From contig NC_020059.1 of assembly GCF_000330885.1 (NCBI RefSeq), positions 3,443,501 to 3,507,500 on the forward strand: DNA of 64,000 nt, written 5' to 3'. Both the position numbers and the translations under genes were made by a program. The DNA comes from Rhizobium tropici CIAT 899. Its GTDB lineage: Bacteria; Pseudomonadota; Alphaproteobacteria; Rhizobiales; Rhizobiaceae. Positions 20,094 through 29,355 of this stretch are shown here, piece after piece. The notes under the pieces were generated by a model, which was given only the letters and a program-made list of their open reading frames with translations, had not been told where the DNA came from and did not search any database. Each line of letters starts with the position of its first letter. Position 1 is the first letter of the stretch.

Positions 20094-20852
20094 ATGAGCG
20101 ATATCACTGCGATCAGCCGATTTTCCGACCTCGCCAACCCCACGCGGTTCCTGGCGTTTTCTGCGCGTCTCATTCCCTGGCTGGCGGCGATTACAACCAT
20201 ACTTTTTGCGATCGGCCTCTATTTATCCTTTACGACCGAGGGCGACTACCAGCAGGGCGATACCGTCCGCATCATGTATATTCACGTTCCTGCCGCCTGG
20301 CTGTCGATGATGTGCTACACGATCATGAGCATGTCGGCGATCGGAACGTTGGTCTGGCGCCATCCGCTGGCCGATGTCGCCGGCAAGACGGCAGCCCCGC
20401 TCGGCGCCGCCTTCACGCTGATCGCGCTGGTGACGGGCTCGCTCTGGGGCAAGCCGATGTGGGGCACCTATTGGGTCTGGGATGCGCGTCTGACCTCGGT
20501 CTTCATCCTGTTCCTCATGTACCTCGGCCTGATCGCGCTCAACCGCGCCATGGACGATCCGTCGAAGGCGGCCCGCGTCGCCTCCATTCTGACGCTGGTC
20601 GGCTTCATCAATATCCCGATCATCAAGTTCTCCGTGGACTGGTGGAACACGCTGCATCAGTCGGAAAGCATCATGCGCCTCGACGGCCCCGCCATCGACG
20701 CGGAATTCCTCTGGCCGCTCTTCACCATGGCGCTCGCCTTCACGCTGCTGTTCTTCACGCTGCACCTGATGGCGATCCGCAACGAGATCTGGCGCCGCCG
20801 CATCGCCACGCAGCGCCGTATGGCCGCGCGTATGGCAAGCCGGGAGGACTAG
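20094..20852 (+). CDS. ccmC: Heme exporter protein CcmC
   Basis: 252 aa, six membrane segments. It binds heme and loads it onto CcmE at the periplasmic face. The tryptophan-rich WWD-type segment reads [18 protein letters not shown] (residues ~121-138), flanked by the heme-ligand histidines in YIHVPAAW (~62) and DWWNTLHQ (~182). It is one base from ccmD. Confidence 0.96.
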   Translation: MSDITAISRFSDLANPTRFLAFSARLIPWLAAITTILFAIGLYLSFTTEGDYQQGDTVRIMYIHVPAAWLSMMCYTIMSMSAIGTLVWRHPLADVAGKTAAPLGAAFTLIALVTGSLWGKPMWGTYWVWDARLTSVFILFLMYLGLIALNRAMDDPSKAARVASILTLVGFINIPIIKFSVDWWNTLHQSESIMRLDGPAIDAEFLWPLFTMALAFTLLFFTLHLMAIRNEIWRRRIATQRRMAARMASRED

Positions 20853-20853
20853 A

Positions 20854-21027
20854 ATGTCGCACCCCTTCTATGTCTTCGGCTCCTATGGCTTTGCCGCCTT
20901 CATGATCCTCGCCATCATCGCCTGGATCTGGAACGATGGACGCCTGCGCCGCCGCGAACTTGCCGCATTGGAAGCCTCCGGCATCCGCCGCCGCTCGCAG
21001 CGCCCATCGGAAAACGAGACGAAATGA
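20854..21027 (+). CDS. ccmD: Heme exporter protein CcmD
   Basis: 57 aa. One membrane helix ([20 protein letters not shown]) followed by a short basic cytoplasmic tail ([10 protein letters not shown]), the whole of the CcmD family. It helps release holo-CcmE from CcmABC. It starts one base after the ccmC stop and overlaps ccmG by ATGA (21024-21027). Confidence 0.92.
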   Translation: MSHPFYVFGSYGFAAFMILAIIAWIWNDGRLRRRELAALEASGIRRRSQRPSENETK

Positions 21028-21635
21028 CTGCCGATGCCGACAATAAGAATGGCGTAAAATCGAGCGGCACCGCGCGCTATCTGCTGGCGCTGGTCCCACT
21101 GATCGTCTTTGCCTGCATCGCCCTTGCCGTCGGCAAGGTCATGTATGACCAGGAAGTTCACGGCACCGATATATCGGCCATTCCCTCCGCGCTGATCGGC
21201 ACCAGGGCGCCGAAGCTCGCGCTGGCACCGCTCGAAGGCTCCAACCTACCGGCACTGACCGATGACGCCATCAAGGGCAAGCTGACGCTCGTCAATATCT
21301 TCGCCTCCTGGTGCATCCCCTGCCGCGATGAGCATCCCGTGCTGAAGGAACTCGCCAAGGACGGCCGGCTCAACATCGTCGCGATCAATTACAAGGATAC
21401 GAACGAGAACGCCCTTCGCTTCCTCGGCGAGCTCGGCAATCCCTACAACGCCATCGGCATCGACCCGAACGGCTCGGCCGCCATCGACTGGGGCGTCTAC
21501 GGCATCCCGGAATCCTACCTCGTCTCCCCCGACGGCACGATCCTCTACAAACAGGTCGGTCCGTTTACGGCCACAAGCCTGAAGGAAGGACTCTATCCGG
21601 CCATTGAGAAGGCGCGGGGGAAATCGGCGTCTTGA
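21024..21635 (+). CDS. ccmG: Thiol:disulfide interchange protein CcmG (DsbE)
   Basis: 203 aa, anchored by one N-terminal helix (residues ~15-37), with a periplasmic thioredoxin domain. The redox motif is [12 protein letters not shown] (Cys at ~97 and ~100), and the CcmG-specific [15 protein letters not shown] follows. It reduces apocytochrome c thiols before heme attachment. It is translated by overlap with ccmD. The ccmE, F and H genes are not in the window. Confidence 0.95.
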   Translation: MTADADNKNGVKSSGTARYLLALVPLIVFACIALAVGKVMYDQEVHGTDISAIPSALIGTRAPKLALAPLEGSNLPALTDDAIKGKLTLVNIFASWCIPCRDEHPVLKELAKDGRLNIVAINYKDTNENALRFLGELGNPYNAIGIDPNGSAAIDWGVYGIPESYLVSPDGTILYKQVGPFTATSLKEGLYPAIEKARGKSAS

Positions 21636-21682
21636 TCCCTTCTCCCCTCGGGGAGAAGGTGCCCGAAGGGCGGATGAGGGGG
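21636..21682 (+). repeat. REP-like palindrome, type 2, left copy after ccmG
   Basis: CTTCTCCCCTCGGGGAGAAG, then GCCCGAAGGGC, then GGATGAGGGGG. Also found at 28179, and reversed at 28269. It may double as the ccmG terminator stem. Confidence 0.85.
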
Positions 21683-21743
21683 CCGAGAGGCGAAGCAACG
21701 ACAGGCCTGAGGGACAAGCAAAAGGCATTTTCCCGATAACGCC

Positions 21744-21790
21744 CGCTCACCCGGCGCTACCGCGCCACCCTCTCCCGATGGGGCGAGGGT
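21744..21790 (-). repeat. REP-like palindrome, type 2 variant, right copy after ccmG
   Basis: Inverted relative to 21636: CGCTCACCCGGCGCTACCGC..., then CCCTCTCCCGATGGGGCGAGGG (split). With the left copy it brackets a 61-base spacer. Confidence 0.7.
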
Positions 21791-21795
21791 AAAAA

Positions 21796-22386
21796 CTACA
21801 ACCCACCCTGCCACGTCTTGATCGCCTCGACCGGCCAGACCAGCATCAGCACGTTGAGCGTGAGGTTATCGCGGATCAAATAGCCGGTGAGCAGCTCGAA
21901 GAAGATGGCGATGACGACCGTCACCAGCACCGGTGCGCGCCAGGCAAACAGGAATCCGACCACCATGAACACGGCATCCATCGACGAGTTGAGAATGCTG
22001 TCGCCGACGTAGTCGAGCGAGATCGTCGCGGCGCGGTAGCGGTTGATGATGATCGGGGAATTTTCAAGGATTTCCCAGCCGGATTCGATCAGCATGGCAA
22101 CGAAGAGCCGCATCGACAGCGGCTTGCCGCGCATGATCAGATGCGTGAGCCCGAAGAAGAGGAAGCCGTGGATGATGTGCGACGGGGTGTACCAGTCGGC
22201 GATATGCTGCGAATTGCCGCTGGATTTTACAACCGGCTCGAAGAGCTTCACGTAGCCGCAGGTGCAGATCGGCACGCGGCCCATCATATATTCCGCGACG
22301 ATCTGCACGAGAAGAACGGCGGCGCAGGCGATGAACCAGAAACTTTGCTGCCGGTATCGGCTTTGGGCGTCGATGGCTTCGCTCAT
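21796..22386 (-). CDS. DUF2585 (UPF0314) membrane protein
   Basis: 196 aa with about five membrane segments. Recognisable parts are [13 protein letters not shown] (~residues 41-53), [33 protein letters not shown] and [10 protein letters not shown]. The family is confined largely to alphaproteobacteria and has no known function. The start overlaps the yciB stop by ATGA (22383-22386), so it is the last gene of the dapF operon. Confidence 0.85.
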   Translation of the reverse strand: MSEAIDAQSRYRQQSFWFIACAAVLLVQIVAEYMMGRVPICTCGYVKLFEPVVKSSGNSQHIADWYTPSHIIHGFLFFGLTHLIMRGKPLSMRLFVAMLIESGWEILENSPIIINRYRAATISLDYVGDSILNSSMDAVFMVVGFLFAWRAPVLVTVVIAIFFELLTGYLIRDNLTLNVLMLVWPVEAIKTWQGGL

Positions 22387-23114
22387 TTACCGTTTTCCGC
22401 CGGTTGTTCGATCGTGTGCTTCATGATCAGCGGCATCTGCGACAGGGTGAAGAGGATCGTGATCGGCATCGTTCCCCAGACCTTGAAGTTCACCCAGAGA
22501 CTATCTGCGGCCTTGGTGTCTGGAAGATAAAGCCAGTTCGAGCCGCGCCAGACGACTTCGTTGAGCACGGCCAGAACGAAGAAGAAAATGCCCCAGCGCA
22601 GCGTCAGCTTGCGCCAGCCCTCGGCATCCAGCTGAAAGGCGGCATTGAAGACATAGCCGAGCAGCGACTTGCCGAAGGCAAGGCCGCCAAGCAGCGCCAC
22701 GCCGAACAGCGCATTGACGATGGTCGGCTTCATCTTGATGAAGGTTTCGTTCTGCAGGTAGATGCCGAGCGCGCCGAAGATCAGCACGACGATGCCGGAG
22801 ACGAAAGGCATGAGCGGCAGATGACCGAGCATGACCTTCGAAACGATGAGCGAAATCACCGTCGCCGCCATGAACAGGCCGGTGGCGACGAAAAGCGGGC
22901 CGCCGAGCGCTGCCAGCTGCGGGAAATGCTGCACAAGCCAGTCGCCGCGCAGATTGCCGAAGAAGAACACCAGCAACGGCCCGAGTTCCAGCACCAGCTT
23001 CAGCATGGGGTGGTGTTTGTCGGCAGCACTTGGGGTGAGATCGCTGTCGCTGGTCGTCATTGCGGCACTTTCCCTGTCATCGAACTTGTTATCGAATTCG
23101 TTCTTGTCATTCAT
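22383..23114 (-). CDS. yciB: Septation protein A / inner membrane protein YciB
   Basis: 243 aa with five to six membrane segments, an acidic-polar N-terminal stretch of about 35 residues, and the YciB core from [13 protein letters not shown] to the C-terminus ([18 protein letters not shown] in parts). YciB affects septation and envelope synthesis. The start at 23112-23114 overlaps the ftsY stop by ATGA, which favours it over the internal ATG at residue 19. Confidence 0.9.
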   Translation of the reverse strand: MNDKNEFDNKFDDRESAAMTTSDSDLTPSAADKHHPMLKLVLELGPLLVFFFGNLRGDWLVQHFPQLAALGGPLFVATGLFMAATVISLIVSKVMLGHLPLMPFVSGIVVLIFGALGIYLQNETFIKMKPTIVNALFGVALLGGLAFGKSLLGYVFNAAFQLDAEGWRKLTLRWGIFFFVLAVLNEVVWRGSNWLYLPDTKAADSLWVNFKVWGTMPITILFTLSQMPLIMKHTIEQPAENGK

Positions 23115-24583
23115 TGGCTGCTTACAGCCCCCGTACCGGCGATGGCATGGGCAAAATCCTCGGCCTCGAACGGCTCGAGATCATCTACACCTTCGCCGAC
23201 GCCGATGAAATACACCGGCAGCTTGTGCTTGGCGGAGATGGCGACGAGAATGCCGCCGCGCGCCGTGCCGTCGAGCTTGGTCATGATCAACCCGTTGACG
23301 CCGGCGACGTTGCGGAAGATCTCCACCTGGTTCAGCGCGTTCTGGCCCGTGGTCGCATCCAGCGTCTGCAGCACGGTATGCGGCGCATCCGGATCGAGCT
23401 TGCCGAGCACGCGCACGATCTTTTCGAGCTCGGCCATCAGCTCCGCCTTGTTCTGCAGGCGGCCGGCCGTATCGATGATCAACACATCGCTCTTGTTGGC
23501 CTTGGCCTGCTGGAAGGCATCGAAGGCAAGGCCTGCAGCATCCGCGCCAAGCTTGGTGCCGATGAATTCCGACTTGGTACGGTCCGCCCAGATCTTCAAT
23601 TGCTCGATGGCAGCCGCGCGGAACGTATCGCCGGCGGCGACCATGACTTTCAGCCCTGCGCCGGAGAGCTTTGCCGCCAGCTTGCCGATCGTCGTCGTCT
23701 TGCCGGTGCCGTTGACGCCGACAACGAGAATGACATGCGGCTTGTGGCTGAGGTCTAGCTGCAGCGGCTTTGCCACAGGCTTCAGCACCTTGGCGATTTC
23801 CTGCGCCATGATGCGGCCGACATCTTCGCCGGTCACATCCTTGCCGTAGCGCTCGGAGGCCAGCGTATCGGTGACGCGCATCGCCGTCTCAACGCCGAGA
23901 TCGGCCTGGATCAGCAGATCCTCCAGATCCTGCAGCGTCTGATCGTCGAGCTTGCGCTTGGTGAAGAGTGCCGCGATCTGGCCGCTTAGCTGCGACGAGG
24001 TGCGCGCCAGCCCGGCGCGCAGGCGCTGGAACCAGGAGAGTTTCTGTTTTGGCGCTTCGGGGATGGGCTCGGGCGCGGAGGTGGAGAAACCCTTGGGGAG
24101 GTTGGGGGCGGTGTCGCTGTCTTTCGACGTTAAGTCCGTATCTGCCGCACCTTCGTCACCCCCCTCTGTCCCGTCGGACATCTCCCCCACAAGGGGGGAG
24201 ATCGGTTCGACGGTGGTTTCTTCCGAGGTCACATCAGCTTCAGTGCCGGAAATTGGCTCCGGTAGAGCATCAACATCATTGTCTGCAGCTAGCTCGGAAG
24301 CCTCAACCTCGTGCGAAACAACGACTTCTTCTTGCTCAGCCGGTTGCTGGTCCTTCTGAACAGGCGCGGCATCCTCCAAACGCTCTCCCCCCTTGTGGGG
24401 GAGATGTCCCGAAGGGACAGAGGGGGGTGACGCAGGCTCGACAAACTCGGAAGCCGGCGAAACTTCCGCCTCCTGCTCGACAACAGGCGCCTCAACCCGA
24501 GCCAAATCCTCCGCAGGCGCCTGCTCCTCGGCCGGCCTTTCGCGGCCGAAGGTGAAGACTTTTTTGATGAAACCGAGCGCCAT
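23111..24583 (-). CDS. ftsY: Signal recognition particle receptor FtsY
   Basis: 490 aa GTPase that docks the SRP at the membrane. An acidic A domain (residues ~1-180) precedes the NG domain; the P-loop GVNGTGKTT is at 289-297, then DTAGRLQNK and [10 protein letters not shown]. Two stretches of the A domain are translated from REP-like palindromes: [15 protein letters not shown] (53-67) and [16 protein letters not shown] (127-142). They lie in opposite orientation, both in frame without stops. The gene sits in a tight operon with mtaB 18 bases upstream and yciB overlapping downstream. Confidence 0.97.
   Translation of the reverse strand: MALGFIKKVFTFGRERPAEEQAPAEDLARVEAPVVEQEAEVSPASEFVEPASPPSVPSGHLPHKGGERLEDAAPVQKDQQPAEQEEVVVSHEVEASELAADNDVDALPEPISGTEADVTSEETTVEPISPLVGEMSDGTEGGDEGAADTDLTSKDSDTAPNLPKGFSTSAPEPIPEAPKQKLSWFQRLRAGLARTSSQLSGQIAALFTKRKLDDQTLQDLEDLLIQADLGVETAMRVTDTLASERYGKDVTGEDVGRIMAQEIAKVLKPVAKPLQLDLSHKPHVILVVGVNGTGKTTTIGKLAAKLSGAGLKVMVAAGDTFRAAAIEQLKIWADRTKSEFIGTKLGADAAGLAFDAFQQAKANKSDVLIIDTAGRLQNKAELMAELEKIVRVLGKLDPDAPHTVLQTLDATTGQNALNQVEIFRNVAGVNGLIMTKLDGTARGGILVAISAKHKLPVYFIGVGEGVDDLEPFEAEDFAHAIAGTGAVSSQ
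24158..24202 (+). repeat. REP-like palindrome inside ftsY, copy 1
   Basis: Same unit as 18993-19039 (ACCCCCCTCTGTC, then CTCCCCCACAAGGGGGGAG). It encodes FtsY residues ~127-142. Confidence 0.9.
24384..24428 (-). repeat. REP-like palindrome inside ftsY, copy 2 (inverted)
   Basis: Same unit as 19131-19177, inverted with respect to 24158. It encodes FtsY residues ~53-67. Confidence 0.9.
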
Positions 24584-24601
24584 GAAGTGTCCGTTGAAGC
24601 A

Positions 24602-25876
24602 TTAGGCCGCGTCGGCGGCCAGAAGTTGCATGTCGAGATGCTTGCCATTGTGGCCGGTGATTGCGACCTGCACAAGGTCGCGCGGCCGAAGGCCAGGGGC
24701 GGCGACAAGCGTGAAGTTTTCGGTATGCGCCAGTCCGCCATTCTCTACAAGCAGCCATTGTCGCGTGCCGACCATCTTGTCGAGATGCGCCTGGTGCAAT
24801 CTCTGTCCAGCCTCGCGCAGACGGGCGGCGCGTTCCTTGATCAGGCCGCGATCGAGCTGCGGCATGCGGGCAGCCGGCGTGCCCGGGCGTGGGCTATAGG
24901 GGAAGACATGCAGATGCGCGATGCCGGCCTCTTCAACCAGGCCGACGGCATTGGCGAACATCTCTTCCGTCTCAGTCGGGAAACCGGCGATCATATCGGC
25001 GCCGAAGCTCGTCTCCGGGCGGAGCCGACGCACGTCCTCGATGAAGCCGATAGCGTCAGCGCGCGAGTGCCGCCGCTTCATGCGCTTGAGAATCATGTCA
25101 TCGCCATGCTGCAGCGAGAGATGCAGATGCGGCATGAAGCGCGGCTCATCGGCGATCAGATCCATCAGATGCTGATCGGCCTCGATGCTGTCGATCGAGG
25201 AGAGCCGCAGCCGGCGGATCTCAGGGATCTGCTTCAACAGCGTCTTGGCTAGCAAACCGAGCGTCGGCGCACCCGGCAGATCGGCGCCATAACTCGTGGC
25301 ATCGACGCCGGTCAGTACGATCTCGCGATAACCACTCTCGACCAAGTTACGCGCCTGGTCGACAACGGCGCCCATCGGCACCGAGCGCGAATTGCCGCGG
25401 CCATAGGGGATGATGCAGAAGGTGCAGCGATGGTCGCAGCCATTCTGCACCTGGATGAAAGCGCGCACATGGCCATCGATATGGCGTATCATCTGCGGTG
25501 CTGTCGCCCGCACGCTCATGATGTCGTTGACGCGCAGCTTTTCTTCGGCCGAAACGCCGAAATCCGGCAGAGAGCGGTAGGAAGCGCTTTTCAGCTTCTC
25601 CTCGTTGCCGAGAACGGCATCCACCTCAGTCATTTCGGCAAAGGTCTGCTTCTCGGTCTGCGCCGCGCAGCCTGTCACAATGATGCGCGCATGCGGATTG
25701 TCGCGCCGCGCCCGGCGGATCGCCTGCCGCGCCTGCCGCACGGCCTCGCCGGTTACGGCGCAGGTATTGACCAAAATAGCGTTGTTGAGCCCGGCTTTCT
25801 CTGCCTCGGCCCTCATCACTTCGGATTCATAGGTATTGAGACGACAGCCGAAGGTAATGACCTCGACCCCGCTCAC
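24602..25876 (-). CDS. mtaB: tRNA t6A37 methylthiotransferase MtaB
   Basis: 424 aa radical-SAM enzyme converting t6A37 to ms2t6A in tRNAs reading ANN codons. The N-terminal UPF0004 cysteines are in TFGCRLN, NTCAVT and TGCAAQ; the radical-SAM CxxxCxxC is CDHRCTFC; a TRAM-like C-terminus ends with [17 protein letters not shown]. The start is a GTG that overlaps the dapF stop (25873-25876). Confidence 0.95.
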   Translation of the reverse strand: MSGVEVITFGCRLNTYESEVMRAEAEKAGLNNAILVNTCAVTGEAVRQARQAIRRARRDNPHARIIVTGCAAQTEKQTFAEMTEVDAVLGNEEKLKSASYRSLPDFGVSAEEKLRVNDIMSVRATAPQMIRHIDGHVRAFIQVQNGCDHRCTFCIIPYGRGNSRSVPMGAVVDQARNLVESGYREIVLTGVDATSYGADLPGAPTLGLLAKTLLKQIPEIRRLRLSSIDSIEADQHLMDLIADEPRFMPHLHLSLQHGDDMILKRMKRRHSRADAIGFIEDVRRLRPETSFGADMIAGFPTETEEMFANAVGLVEEAGIAHLHVFPYSPRPGTPAARMPQLDRGLIKERAARLREAGQRLHQAHLDKMVGTRQWLLVENGGLAHTENFTLVAAPGLRPRDLVQVAITGHNGKHLDMQLLAADAA

Positions 25877-26778
25877 CGCGCCTGAGCCCCCTGCTCTTCA
25901 TCGCGCGAGAAGCTGCCGGTGACCGGATCGACGGTACCGGACCATTCCCATTCGGCAGGCCCGGTCATGACGACATGGTCGTTACTGTCTAGCCATTCGA
26001 TGGTGAGCTTGCCCGGCGCAGGCGCCGAGGCGACGTCGATTGTCACCTTGCGGCCGGTGCGGCCGGTGCGCGCGGCACTGACGGCGGCGGCACAGGCGGC
26101 CGAACCGCAGGCAAGCGTCAAGCCGGCGCCGCGCTCCCAGGTGCGGGTGCGCACAAGCGTCGGCGAAAGCACCTGCGCCAGCGTGATATTGGCGCGCTCG
26201 GGAAACATCGGGTGGTTTTCGAGCAGCGGACCGAAGCGATCGAGATCGAAGGACATCGGGTCCTTGTCGATCCAGAAGATCGCATGCGGATTACCCATCG
26301 ACATCACGGAAGGCGAATGCAGGACGGGATTGTCGATCGGCCCGATCTGCAGCTCGATGCGGCTGGTATCGGCAAATTCCTCGGCAAGCGGGATCTTGTC
26401 CCAAGCAAAGACGGGCGCGCCCATATCGACCGAAATCGTACCGTCCTCATGCTCCCGAGCATTGAGGATGCCGGCGACGGTCTGAAAAGTGAAAACTTTC
26501 TTGCCGGTTTCGGCTGCCAGGGCCTGCACGACGCAGCGCGTGCCGTTGCCGCAAGCCTGCGCCTTCGTGCCGTCGCAGTTGAGAATATCGATCCAGGCGT
26601 CGGTGCCCTGCAGCTTCGGATCGTGGATCGCCATGATCTGGTCGAACTGGGTGGCAGGATCGGCATTGAGCGCAATCGCCGCCGCTGGCGTCACCACATC
26701 CTTGCGGCCGCGCATGTCGACGACCAGGATCTTGTTGCCAAGCCCGTTCATCCTCGCGAATTCGACCGTATTGCTCAT
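25873..26778 (-). CDS. dapF: Diaminopimelate epimerase
   Basis: 301 aa. It converts LL- to meso-diaminopimelate for lysine and peptidoglycan. The two catalytic cysteines are in QACGNGTRC (~residue 79) and LACGSAACA (~residue 225); the N-terminal [15 protein letters not shown] is typical. It is the first gene of a five-gene minus-strand unit (dapF, mtaB, ftsY, yciB, DUF2585) in which all junctions except mtaB-ftsY overlap. Confidence 0.96.
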   Translation of the reverse strand: MSNTVEFARMNGLGNKILVVDMRGRKDVVTPAAAIALNADPATQFDQIMAIHDPKLQGTDAWIDILNCDGTKAQACGNGTRCVVQALAAETGKKVFTFQTVAGILNAREHEDGTISVDMGAPVFAWDKIPLAEEFADTSRIELQIGPIDNPVLHSPSVMSMGNPHAIFWIDKDPMSFDLDRFGPLLENHPMFPERANITLAQVLSPTLVRTRTWERGAGLTLACGSAACAAAVSAARTGRTGRKVTIDVASAPAPGKLTIEWLDSNDHVVMTGPAEWEWSGTVDPVTGSFSRDEEQGAQAR

Positions 26779-26908
26779 GATGTCATGTCCATCCGTGTTT
26801 CGAGCTGTATATGGCGGAAATGCGGGGGAATTACCAGTGGGGTGATAATCCTTCGGCTTGCGACGCCAGCCTTGATGATAACAAGGAGAGGAAGGCGAAC
26901 CGCTAACC

Positions 26909-27490
26909 TCAATCGTCTCGGCGAAATGTGCTTGCGAAAACGCCGTAGCTGGTGCCGTGGCCTTCGACTACGATGTGCATACCAGGCCTGAGACTTTTCC
27001 TGATCTCATCGGGGACACCACATAATCTGTCGAAGGTAAATAGCAACCCTTGAAGTTCCAACGGCGAATTGCAGTGACGCTCATTAGGCCTATTAGCGCG
27101 TGCTATTGTATAAGGCAGCTCCACGTGATGCCCTGCCACCAAAGCCAAGACCATCGGTCCAGCGACGAGCGCCGCATTCCTCCCCAAAACAAAACCGAAC
27201 AGAGGGGAGAATAAAACGACTCCGGCTTTCTTGATATCGCCTCCTGGTATTAGATCTTGCCGGACCAGGGAGAGTCCGCACATCAATATCCCCAGCGCCA
27301 AACCCGTGAAATTGCCAAAGGTACTGGTCTTCGAAGCCCATTCGGCCGATGGAAGGAAACGATAGCCCAATACCATACCGCCCATGGCGACGGGAAAAGG
27401 TAGAATGCCGAGCAACAGCCAAGTCCCGAAAAGGATCCTCATTGGTTTGCCAAGCGGACGCCCTGCATTTCCGCTTATTGACTCATTCAT
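26909..27490 (-). CDS. Hypothetical membrane protein, atypical composition
   Basis: 193 aa starting [10 protein letters not shown], with about four hydrophobic segments (residues ~20-40, ~55-70, ~80-100 and ~105-120) and a soluble C-terminal half ([15 protein letters not shown]..., [14 protein letters not shown]). The last part resembles a beta-rich domain. I do not recognise the family. Its base composition is visibly closer to 50% GC than the neighbours, and its codons are mixed, suggesting recent arrival. A TTG 21 codons upstream is an alternative start. Confidence 0.65.
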   Translation of the reverse strand: MNESISGNAGRPLGKPMRILFGTWLLLGILPFPVAMGGMVLGYRFLPSAEWASKTSTFGNFTGLALGILMCGLSLVRQDLIPGGDIKKAGVVLFSPLFGFVLGRNAALVAGPMVLALVAGHHVELPYTIARANRPNERHCNSPLELQGLLFTFDRLCGVPDEIRKSLRPGMHIVVEGHGTSYGVFASTFRRDD

Positions 27491-27714
27491 CCAGCAATCA
27501 CTCGTCAAACTACCGTCAGTGCCTATATGGTATGCTTTCGGTTGCTGTTTCAATACGCTAGAAGCGATTGAAGTCAGCCTTCGAGGCCATCGCTATATAG
27601 CCGGTTTTGCCCGATAACCGACTACCTCAAAAAATTTCACTCTGCATGTCGGATCACCGTAACCCCCGCACGTCCTAGGCTCGTCCACTCCGTCAAACCA
27701 CAGGGATTATGACC

Positions 27715-28158
27715 ATGCCGAATACCATAAGCCTGCACCGCGTCCTCGCTACCAGCCCGGAAAAGGTCTATCGCGCATTCATCGAAGCGGATGCGCTGGC
27801 CAAGTGGCTGCCGCCGAACGGCTTTGCCTGCAGCGTGCATCACTTCGAAGGAAAAGTCGGCGGCACCTTCAAGATGTCGTTCCGCAATTTTACGACCAGC
27901 GAAGTCCACGCTTTCGGCGGTGAATATATCGAGCTCGTTCCCGGCGAACTGGTGCGTTACACAGACAGGTTCGACGACCCCAACCTGCCTGGCCAAATGG
28001 AAGTGACGGTGACGTTGAAAAAGGTGCTGGTGGGAACCGAGGTCAACATCACCCAGGCCGGCATCCCCGATGTCATCCCGCCGGAAGCCTGCTATCTCGG
28101 CTGGCAGGAATCGCTGATCAATCTGGCGAAACTGGTTGAGCCTGAGATTACGCAGTAA
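27715..28158 (+). CDS. SRPBCC / AHSA1-type small-ligand domain protein
   Basis: 147 aa. The START/AHSA1 fold is seen from LHRVLATSPEKVYRAFIEADALAKWLPPNG (in parts, residues 6-35), through FEGKVGGTFKMSF and GEYIELVPGELVRYTDRF, to the final helix CYLGWQESLINLAKLVEP. Such proteins bind hydrophobic ligands; function is not known. Two ATGs lie two codons apart (27709, 27715); spacing to CAGGG favours the second. Confidence 0.85.
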   Translation: MPNTISLHRVLATSPEKVYRAFIEADALAKWLPPNGFACSVHHFEGKVGGTFKMSFRNFTTSEVHAFGGEYIELVPGELVRYTDRFDDPNLPGQMEVTVTLKKVLVGTEVNITQAGIPDVIPPEACYLGWQESLINLAKLVEPEITQ

Positions 28159-28178
28159 GGCACATCGATGCTGAAAAG

Positions 28179-28226
28179 CCCTTCTCCCCTCGGGGAGAAG
28201 GTGGCCCGAAGGGTCGGATGAGGGGG
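28179..28226 (+). repeat. REP-like palindrome, type 2, left copy
   Basis: CTTCTCCCCTCGGGGAGAAG, then GGCCCGAAGGGTC and GGATGAGGGGG. Lies 20 bases after the SRPBCC stop. Confidence 0.85.
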
Positions 28227-28268
28227 ATTGGCTGATTTGAATTCATGGATTTTCGTGCTTTTGGCAAA

Positions 28269-28314
28269 CACCCCCTCATCCGCCTGACGGCACATTTTCC
28301 ACGAGGGGAGAAGG
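28269..28314 (-). repeat. REP-like palindrome, type 2, right copy
   Basis: Inverted, decayed copy of 28179: CACCCCCTCATCCGCCTGAC, then ACGAGGGGAGAAGG. Spacer between the two copies is 42 AT-richer bases. Forms a REPIN-like doublet between convergent genes. Confidence 0.8.
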
Positions 28315-28338
28315 AACTTTCGGCCCAAGCGCCAACGC

Positions 28339-29355
28339 TCAGCCAACAGGCACATCGAAAACCTCGCCTGCCCTGAGCGGGCGAAACCGATCCGGCTCCA
28401 CGCCCTCGGCCTTCAGCGCGGCATCCAGCGCATGAACGGGCGCATCGATGCCCTCATCCGTCAGCTGGAAGGTCGCGAAGTGATGGCCGGCGACATAGGC
28501 TGAGTTGCAGAGCTTCATGCCCTTGACCGCCTCTTCCGGATTCTGGTGCTGGCCCTTCATGAACCAACGCGGCTCATAGGCGCCGAAGGGCAGGATCGCG
28601 AGGCGAAAGCCGCCATGTTTTTGCCGGGCAGCCTCGTAATTGATACCATCGTGAAAGCCGGTATCGCCGACATGATAGATCTTGCCTGCTGGCATGGTCA
28701 GCACGAATGCCGCCCAGAGCGCCATGCGCCGGTCGCCCATGCCACGCGCCGACCAATGATGGCAAGGCTCGGCATCGATCGTCACGCCACCTCTGACCTC
28801 CACGCGATCGCCCCAGTCGACAACGGTGATGTCGGCATCGGGAACGGCGCGACGGATGATCGTGTCATTGCCGAGCGGCGTAACGATCTTTGGCCGATGC
28901 GCCTGCTGCAGGCGGGCAAGGGTCAGGAGATCGAGGTGGTCGTAATGATTATGCGTCACCAGCACGAGGTCGATATGGGGCAGATCCTCGAAGCGGATGC
29001 CAGGCGGCACCACGCGCTTCGGCCCGACGGAGCGGAAGGGGCTGACCCGCTCCGACCAGACCGGATCGGTCAGGATATTCAGCCCGGCGATCTGCACCAG
29101 CATCGAGGCGTGTCCGATCATCGTCACCCGCATCTGCTCGCCGAAGACATGCCGGTCCGGCTTGGCCGGCGGAAAGGCGCTGATGACACGATTGGGCCAG
29201 CGCACCCGGCCGCCGCCAAGCTGCCAGCGCAAAAGGTCAAGCGGTCCGCCCGGCTCGACACCGCCGGGATTGAAGAAGCGCCGACCATCGAAATGGTCGG
29301 AAACCGGACCTTGATAATAGGGATTCTTCCTGGCAGAGCCGGAGGAGCTTGTCAT
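28339..29355 (-). CDS. MBL-fold metallohydrolase (NAPE-PLD / UlaG-like)
   Basis: 338 aa. The metal-binding set is complete: HNHYDHLD (HxHxDH, ~residue 135), a further histidine in EPCHHWSARG, HVGDTGFHD for the bridging aspartate, and GHHFATF near the end. The overall plan, with an N-terminal DHFDGRRFFNPGG and MIGHASMLVQ, is that of the N-acylphosphatidylethanolamine phospholipase D-like branch. It overlaps the upstream gene by ATGA (29352-29355) and so forms a translation-coupled pair with a protein I cannot name. Confidence 0.88.
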   Translation of the reverse strand: MTSSSGSARKNPYYQGPVSDHFDGRRFFNPGGVEPGGPLDLLRWQLGGGRVRWPNRVISAFPPAKPDRHVFGEQMRVTMIGHASMLVQIAGLNILTDPVWSERVSPFRSVGPKRVVPPGIRFEDLPHIDLVLVTHNHYDHLDLLTLARLQQAHRPKIVTPLGNDTIIRRAVPDADITVVDWGDRVEVRGGVTIDAEPCHHWSARGMGDRRMALWAAFVLTMPAGKIYHVGDTGFHDGINYEAARQKHGGFRLAILPFGAYEPRWFMKGQHQNPEEAVKGMKLCNSAYVAGHHFATFQLTDEGIDAPVHALDAALKAEGVEPDRFRPLRAGEVFDVPVG

